A stretch of DNA of 47,774 nt from Deltaproteobacteria bacterium UBA5329 (GTDB taxonomy: Bacteria > Desulfobacterota > Syntrophorhabdia > Syntrophorhabdales > Syntrophorhabdaceae), in contig DHQV01000100.1 in assembly GCA_002408185.1 (NCBI GenBank), forward strand, positions 71,969-119,742, given 5' to 3'. The position numbers were made by a program, and so were the translations under genes. Below are positions 43,731 to 47,774 of this stretch, in pieces (positions within the stretch are counted from its first letter, which is position 1; each line of letters starts with the position of its first letter). The notes beneath the pieces are model-generated. The model was not told where the DNA came from. It did not search any database and saw nothing but the letters and a program-made list of their open reading frames with translations.

Positions 43731-44041
43731 AAAACCTCCTGGGGAGATTTTGGGGGAACTTCTAAATACCCAGCTTGATCTTACGGGCGTTTAGATACAT
43801 CCCAGACACTCGGTGCAAATGGGAAGGCATTGAAATTTAAAGAGATTTGTTTGAGAAGAAGCGCCTTCTAATCCGTAGGTTTGGTGTTCGAGTCACCACA
43901 GGCGCGCTTATTATTTCAATAAGTTACAAGACATATCGAAATTTCACAATCTTCCTGTGCTACCCTATAGCTACCCTTTGAATATTTTTTGGTTCTGTTG
44001 AGACGAAGAAAAGATCTTCTGAAGATTGACGTAAACCCTTA
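43731..44041. other. Element end and junction region
   Basis: 43731-43864 is AT-rich and holds only the leader of the primase operon. 43865-43906 is the tRNA-Arg 3' half. 43907-44041 is AT-rich, with GCTACCC repeated at 43957-43975 (TGCTACCCTATAGCTACCC), reminiscent of integrase arm-type sites. GC-rich DNA begins about 44040. No gene seen. Confidence 0.5.
43865..43906 (+). pseudogene. 3' half of tRNA-Arg(UCU): probable attachment site of the element
   Basis: Anticodon loop CTTCTAA (43865-43871, anticodon TCT), 3' anticodon stem TCCGT, variable AGGTT, T-arm TGGTG-TTCGAGT-CACCA (43882-43898), acceptor strand CAGGCGC and discriminator G (43906). The 5' half (GCGCCTG..., D-arm, ACGGA) is not upstream: the bases before the loop do not pair with the 3' stem. 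A crossover in the anticodon loop by a tyrosine integrase leaves exactly this at the end of the element away from the intact tRNA. CCA is not encoded. So element DNA lies to the left and older flanking DNA to the right. Confidence 0.75.
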
Positions 44042-44470
44042 TTAATCCTCGTCATTGCTCGGCAGCCCTCTCGTCTTACCCTTAATAGCCCCGAGCATAA
44101 CCCCGACGTCAAATACGTTGCTGCCATCTGGATTGCTGACCGTGTGATCCGTCCTGTTGAAATAGCCGCGAAGCCTGAGCCCTGTCTCGAGGTACCTATG
44201 CCTGGTGGCATAGTCGTCGACTGATATGATGCCCCGGATCATACCGTGACCTTCCGGCGATTCGTCGCTTCCCATGGAAACCATATTGGCCGAAATGACC
44301 TTCATCGCCCGCAGGCCATTCTCGAGGACGTCGAGAAGCCTGTCGTCGGTCAGCCCTTTCTGTTCCATGAGTTCGGCAATGTACCTACCCACTTTTCCTA
44401 ACTTTTCGCTCTGCTTCTTGAGCGCCGTGGTCTCGGCGTAACCCGCCGGCGCATCGCCTCGGTGGGCGTA
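44042..44470 (-). pseudogene. Truncated phage-type gene (possibly terminase small subunit)
   Basis: The minus-strand frame from about 44470 reads APAGYAETTALKKQSEKLGKVGRYIAELM...ISVDDYATRHRYLETGLRLRGYF...NVFDVGVMLGAIKG to a stop at 44042. The helical DNA-binding-like part and the DYATRHRYLETGLRLRG segment are like phage small terminase or packaging-adaptor proteins. Further upstream the frame stays open but is antisense to a PIN-domain gene, so the real N-terminus has been lost at about 44470. The family call is weak. It points to an old phage remnant next to the tRNA site. Confidence 0.4.
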
Positions 44471-44471
44471 A

Positions 44472-44813
44472 GGCCATTTATGGGACGCGGGAAACGGCCT
44501 TGTAAGCACGCAGGTCCTGCAGGAGTTTTTCGTTACAGCCACAAGGAACATCTCTAAACCGATGGACGTCGCTGTTGCGAAGGAGATCGTAAAAGACCTC
44601 TTGAAGCGGAAGGTCGTTACCGTGAGCGGCGGCTTGATACTGGACGCCATCGAACTCCAACAGAAATACAAATACTCCTTCTGGGATTCTCTCATCATCG
44701 CATCAGGCATTCATGGTGGCGCATCGACAATACTGTCCGAAGACCTGTCGGACAAGCAAGAGATAAAGGGTGTTGTGATCAAGAACCCCTTCTCTGCCCT
44801 GTCGAAGCGATAG
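44472..44813 (+). pseudogene. PIN-domain toxin fragment (N-terminus missing)
   Basis: Open after a TAA at about 44469. The frame reads GLVSTQVLQEFFVTATRNISKPMDVAVAKEIV... through SFWDSLIIASGIHGGASTILSEDLSDKQEIKGVVIKNPF, the C-terminal two thirds of a VapC-like PIN RNase with its WDS and SED acidic positions. The N-terminal strand with the first catalytic Asp (DTNVLVY-type) is missing. It was cut at the same point (about 44470) as the opposite-strand phage gene. Inactive as it stands; an ATG at 44562 is internal. No antitoxin gene nearby. Confidence 0.65.
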
Positions 44814-45114
44814 GTCTGTTGCCTTCGATGACTTCCTAATCGCCGGCCGTTTATTACCGTGAAATGGGGGAGGATGGGGACGTGTCCCTTACTTTCTTCA
44901 TTGCCTAAGGTTGCTTGTTCAGAAGTTCAGGGGGCATTCGTTAAAAAGTAACTTACCCCGGCTTATCCCTGGCACTGACGAACTCACGATAGACGGCCCG
45001 CGCCGCCGGTTCGTCCTGACCGAACAAGGCAAAAACATGCCGGGTGTCCTGCCAGGGGACCGATGTGCGGCCAAGGATGGCGCAGCGGCCGGATACGGAT
45101 AGAGGCAGACAGAT
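44814..45114. other. Intergenic stretch with a REP-like palindrome
   Basis: GGGGACGTGTCCC (44876-44888) within a longer GGGGAGGATGGGGACGTGTC context resembles the dispersed GGGGACxxGTCCC REP elements of Desulfobacterota and Nitrospirota chromosomes. The GC-rich remainder holds no convincing gene; the next gene ends at 45115. Confidence 0.5.
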
Positions 45115-46518
45115 TCAAGAGCGAAGAGCGGTGCCCCCTTTCAGCAGGGTTTTCAGCCTTCCCGGCCATAGCCGGGGGCTTGTCACCTTTCGCCAGCATG
45201 ACCTGAGCGATCGGACCTCATCTCTGCCGAGTCTTATATCCCCGTAGAACTCCCTGTTAAAAGCGTGTGTGATGGAGTCTATCTCGAGGCCGACCGCCGG
45301 GAATGCCTCCTTGATCCGGCCCGAGAACTCCGACGGGGTTTCGCATCCTGCGAGCCGTATGCCGCTTAAGGCTGACCAGGCCCTGAGCGCCCGGTAGAAA
45401 TCTGCCGCCGTTCTGCGGCGCCTCAAAGAGCGAAGCGCCCCGGCGAACAGGGCCTTGAGCCTCTTCAGGGTCGCGAGGAAATAGAACGGCCGTCCTGCGG
45501 GCCAGCCTTCTTTTTTGGTACGGGCGAGAAGTCTCCGCACGATCCATACAGCGCCTGTGATAATGATAATGACGATCATTATTCCCGCGAATGTCCCGAA
45601 CAGCCAGGCCAGAACCTTTGCGGCCGTCTCCATCCATGGCACGGAGCCTGAGGAAGCCATGTGATCGAAAATGCCGCCCTGCCCGCCCGACGGGGACTCC
45701 TTGACCGTGACCTGCCGCGGCAGGTACAGGAACCTGATGAACTTGAGGAAGAGCGATCCCGCGGACGACCCTGCCTTTGCCAGGGCATTGTAGCCCACCC
45801 CTGCAACGAGTGATAAAGGCCGGCGAAGGAACACGACGAGGCTGACGACACAGAGGAAGACCGCAGAAATAAAGCCGAGGATTATCGCCATCTTCCGTCG
45901 GCCGTAGATACGGCCCGTCGCCCCGGGGCCGTGCGCCCTGGTTATCCCGATGGCAAGGAGCCCGAAGAAAGAGAAGATGCATGCAGATATAACCGTGAAG
46001 TCGCCCTGTGCCGTCACGGCGCCCCTTGTCTCTATTGCGAACCTGAAAAGGACAAGGCACAGGAACGCGGCAAGGCCGATATCGAAGCGTGAGGAGACCT
46101 TTTCATGCGTTGCGGGCCTCAGCGCGAAAAAAAACCCGTTCAACCATATCGCGACCGTCCAGAAAGCGGTCAGGATGAAGTACAGCCACTCAGTTGCCGT
46201 ATGGGAGGTTATGAAGAATTCGGCAGCCCACGCGAGATCGACGATGGTCCGGTGGGAGCCGCTCAAGAAGTGCATGGTCCAGAACAGGGCGGCGCAGATC
46301 CCCAGCACCTGCACAGATCCCACCGTCACGACCCTGAAGCCCTTTCCGTGCACAATGCGGCCGACGGCCGCGCCGAACATGAAAAGTGCGATGATCCGCA
46401 CGGCAGGGAGGGGACCGGCCCCGAGGGATACGAGCGAAAATGCCGCCCAGGCGTACAGCCAGGACAGGTCCATGATGGTCCCGGACACGTAGAGGAGTGT
46501 TTTTTCGTACCGCGTCAT
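45115..46518 (-). CDS. Membrane protein with C-terminal DUF4129-like domain
   Basis: 467 aa. About seven membrane helices in the first 250 residues, one more at about 320-345 (LAWLFGTFAGIMIVIIIITGAVWIV), then a cytoplasmic C-terminal domain (about 370-467: TAADFYRALRAWSALSGIRLAGCETPSEFSGRI...HAFNREFYGD). That part matches the DUF4129 pattern at the end of transglutaminase-like TgpA proteins. The transglutaminase core itself is missing, so this is a membrane-plus-DUF4129 form. It overlaps the DUF58 gene start by four bases (minus strand), in a MoxR-DUF58-DUF4129 operon linked elsewhere to cell-envelope or protein-complex assembly. Chromosomal, GC-rich. Confidence 0.65.
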   Translation of the reverse strand: MTRYEKTLLYVSGTIMDLSWLYAWAAFSLVSLGAGPLPAVRIIALFMFGAAVGRIVHGKGFRVVTVGSVQVLGICAALFWTMHFLSGSHRTIVDLAWAAEFFITSHTATEWLYFILTAFWTVAIWLNGFFFALRPATHEKVSSRFDIGLAAFLCLVLFRFAIETRGAVTAQGDFTVISACIFSFFGLLAIGITRAHGPGATGRIYGRRKMAIILGFISAVFLCVVSLVVFLRRPLSLVAGVGYNALAKAGSSAGSLFLKFIRFLYLPRQVTVKESPSGGQGGIFDHMASSGSVPWMETAAKVLAWLFGTFAGIMIVIIIITGAVWIVRRLLARTKKEGWPAGRPFYFLATLKRLKALFAGALRSLRRRRTAADFYRALRAWSALSGIRLAGCETPSEFSGRIKEAFPAVGLEIDSITHAFNREFYGDIRLGRDEVRSLRSCWRKVTSPRLWPGRLKTLLKGGTALRS

Positions 46519-47723
46519 CCGGCGGCCCCTTTATTCTCGTTGACCAGAAGGTCACATAGTGCCCGGGTGCCGGCGGCGGGTGCATTCCCGGCTTCCCGTT
46601 GGGGCATCTTGCAGACGTAATCGATGACCGGTATCCGGCGGCAGCGAAAGTACTCTCTCACGGACCGGGATGCGTCGCCTGTCTCGTATGAAAAACAGAT
46701 GCATGTCACCCCGAACGGCATGCCCCTGCTGCTCCTTAACCCTTCGAGCACGTCCCGGCCTTTTTCCATCCGCATCCGTGCCAGCATCTCGAGGATGGAT
46801 GACAGATGGCCCGGGTCCTTCCGGACGGAGCGGAAAAAGGCGCCTTTCCCGTTCATCGAGGCATCCGTCACAAAACCGGTGGCAATGCCCTTCTCGTCAA
46901 GGAGCGCGGCTATTGACGCTGCCGCTTCCAGCATGCGCTCGAATTCGGCAGACGCCTGCTCTTTTTCGAAACCCTCGGCCAAAACCACGAAGAATATCTT
47001 CTCCTGTTCGGTCGGCTCGAAAACCTTTTCCTGGAGTACGCGGCGCCGCGCGCTCGCCTTCCAGTGTATGAACCTGGCCGGCCGGCCGAACTGATAGTCG
47101 TGTGTCCCCAGTATGTATACAGGATCGCGGACCGGGCTTTCATCTCCCGGTATGCCGAAAAAATCGCGCCGGATGACCGGGAACGATCTGAGCGGCACCA
47201 ACCGCGGGTAAACGATGATCTCGACCGGGGCATGGATGGTCCTCTCCCGGGGGAAAAAGCCGAAAAGATCGCCGGACGCAAGGGAGATCGGCCCGGGACG
47301 ATAGATACCCCTTCCCGGTGCATCGAGCTTCCATGCGAAGCTGCTCACGTCATGCCATAACAGACTGGTTTGCCCCGCCATGTCCGTTCCTGCATCCTGC
47401 CTGTCGTGACGTGTCAACCCGTTCAGAGGGATTATCGCCCGGCACCACAGGGGAAGGTACGTGCTGTTTGTCAGGGTGAGGTTGAAATCGAGGACATGTC
47501 CGGGAAAGGCCCTCTTCTTGTCCACCCCGGCCGTGATCTCGATCCCGTTGTGCCCGAACATGGTCCAGATCTTGGCGGCCCCCCCTATGCTGAGGATGAG
47601 CAGGAGCACTATCGAAACGTCCCTGTTCCTGTAGTAAAGCGCTGCGATCATAAGGACGGATGCGAAAAGAAGCAGGGGGGTCGTTATGAAGATGCTGGAT
47701 GCGCGCCTCGAGACCGTCTGCAT
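46515..47723 (-). CDS. DUF58-domain protein of a MoxR-type operon
   Basis: 402 aa. Two N-terminal membrane helices (about 10-50), a strand-rich middle, and the DUF58 signature GTHDYQFGRPARFIHWKASARRRVLQEKVFEPTEQEKIFFVVL (about 210-250), leading into a vWA-like fold. DUF58 proteins follow MoxR ATPases in operons thought to assist metal insertion or complex maturation. It overlaps the DUF4129 gene by four bases and lies five bases after the upstream stop. It differs in codon use and GC from the element. Confidence 0.8.
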   Translation of the reverse strand: MQTVSRRASSIFITTPLLLFASVLMIAALYYRNRDVSIVLLLILSIGGAAKIWTMFGHNGIEITAGVDKKRAFPGHVLDFNLTLTNSTYLPLWCRAIIPLNGLTRHDRQDAGTDMAGQTSLLWHDVSSFAWKLDAPGRGIYRPGPISLASGDLFGFFPRERTIHAPVEIIVYPRLVPLRSFPVIRRDFFGIPGDESPVRDPVYILGTHDYQFGRPARFIHWKASARRRVLQEKVFEPTEQEKIFFVVLAEGFEKEQASAEFERMLEAAASIAALLDEKGIATGFVTDASMNGKGAFFRSVRKDPGHLSSILEMLARMRMEKGRDVLEGLRSSRGMPFGVTCICFSYETGDASRSVREYFRCRRIPVIDYVCKMPQREAGNAPAAGTRALCDLLVNENKGAAG

Positions 47724-47727
47724 GCTC

Positions 47728-47774
47728 TGCTATTCACCCGCGGGGACGGGGACCCCGCCGAGGGCCTCTTCGAC
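47728..47774 (-). CDS. C-terminal end of the preceding gene, probably a MoxR AAA ATPase (partial)
   Basis: The last residues, EEALGGVPVPAGE and stop (minus strand), run off the window edge. MoxR ATPases often end in such a VPVP-containing tail and normally precede DUF58 genes. The identity is inferred from position. Confidence 0.4.

Noticed and set aside
43735..43760. Partial similarity to the RNA block (ACCTCC...GGGAGATTTTGG)
   Set aside because: Short, and explained by the reverse complement of the SD of the zinc-ribbon gene.
45257..46620. Several long frames on both strands in the GC-rich end
   Set aside because: Frame shadows of GC-rich DUF58 and DUF4129 genes; Arg/Pro-rich translations.
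1..47774. CRISPR arrays, rRNA genes and intact tRNA genes
   Set aside because: None seen on either strand; only the tRNA-Arg half at 43865-43906.

Overview
The window looks like most of a large AT-rich accessory element (left edge to about 43.9 kb) joined to a short piece of GC-rich bacterial chromosome (about 44.0-47.8 kb). The join carries a 3' half of a tRNA-Arg(UCU) gene (43865-43906) without its 5' half. That is what the distal end of an element integrated in a tRNA anticodon loop looks like, so the intact tRNA-Arg would lie beyond the left edge and the element would exceed 43 kb. The right flank (MoxR/DUF58/DUF4129-type operon, a REP-like palindrome, phage and PIN remnants) suggests a Gram-negative such as Desulfobacterota or Nitrospirota. 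The cargo, with giant LysM surface proteins and A-rich leaders without Shine-Dalgarno (SD) sites, resembles candidate-phylum DNA. Lineage is inferred, and a metagenomic mis-join cannot be excluded.

Layout. 0-0.4 kb: end of a HAF-repeat protein. 0.6-3.2 kb: lipoprotein metallopeptidase, tiny membrane protein, ApeA-type HEPN anti-phage protein. 3.4-7.0 kb: LysM surface protein 1. 7.1-9.5 kb: unknown membrane proteins. 9.8-12.1 kb: RloC/PrrC-like zinc-hook ATPase. 12.2-12.5 kb: structured RNA copy 1. 12.8-13.6 kb: Rnk-like factor behind a possible attenuator, and a 61-aa protein. 13.8-16.2 kb (minus): plasmid/ICE-type backbone (replication-relaxation protein, DUF932, RadC). 16.4-18.0 kb: TIGR04141/DUF6119-family protein. 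18.1-23.4 kb: LysM surface protein 2. 23.6-25.7 kb: two unknowns. 25.9-30.7 kb: Avs4-like STAND NTPase. 30.9-31.8 kb: AbiE-type toxin-antitoxin pair. 31.9-32.3 kb: structured RNA copy 2. 32.3-34.2 kb: two convergent tyrosine recombinases. 34.5-35.4 kb: XRE regulator and RuvC-like protein. 35.6-42.6 kb: type I restriction-modification operon with a HEPN-motif gene inside. 42.7-43.7 kb (minus): primase-type zinc-finger protein and two small proteins. 43.9 kb: tRNA fragment. 44.0-47.8 kb: remnants and chromosome.

Together the left part is a defence island on a mobile backbone: ApeA, RloC-like, TIGR04141, Avs4-like, AbiE and type I R-M systems. Backbone genes have strong SD sites (AGGAGG), while many cargo genes have A-rich leaders and TTGACA-16-TATAAT promoters, so the two sets probably have different origins.

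The most unusual feature is a pair of about 330-nt intergenic structures 19.75 kb apart on the same strand. They share a 97-nt 5' block (90/97 identical) containing the 16S-tail-like run CACCTCCTTTCT. Downstream hairpins have changed sequence but kept their pairing. An 11-nt loop with a self-complementary core (TTGTACAA) is conserved, and each copy ends in its own intrinsic terminator. This looks like an undescribed structured RNA family tied to the element; copy 2 ends directly at the start of an integrase gene.
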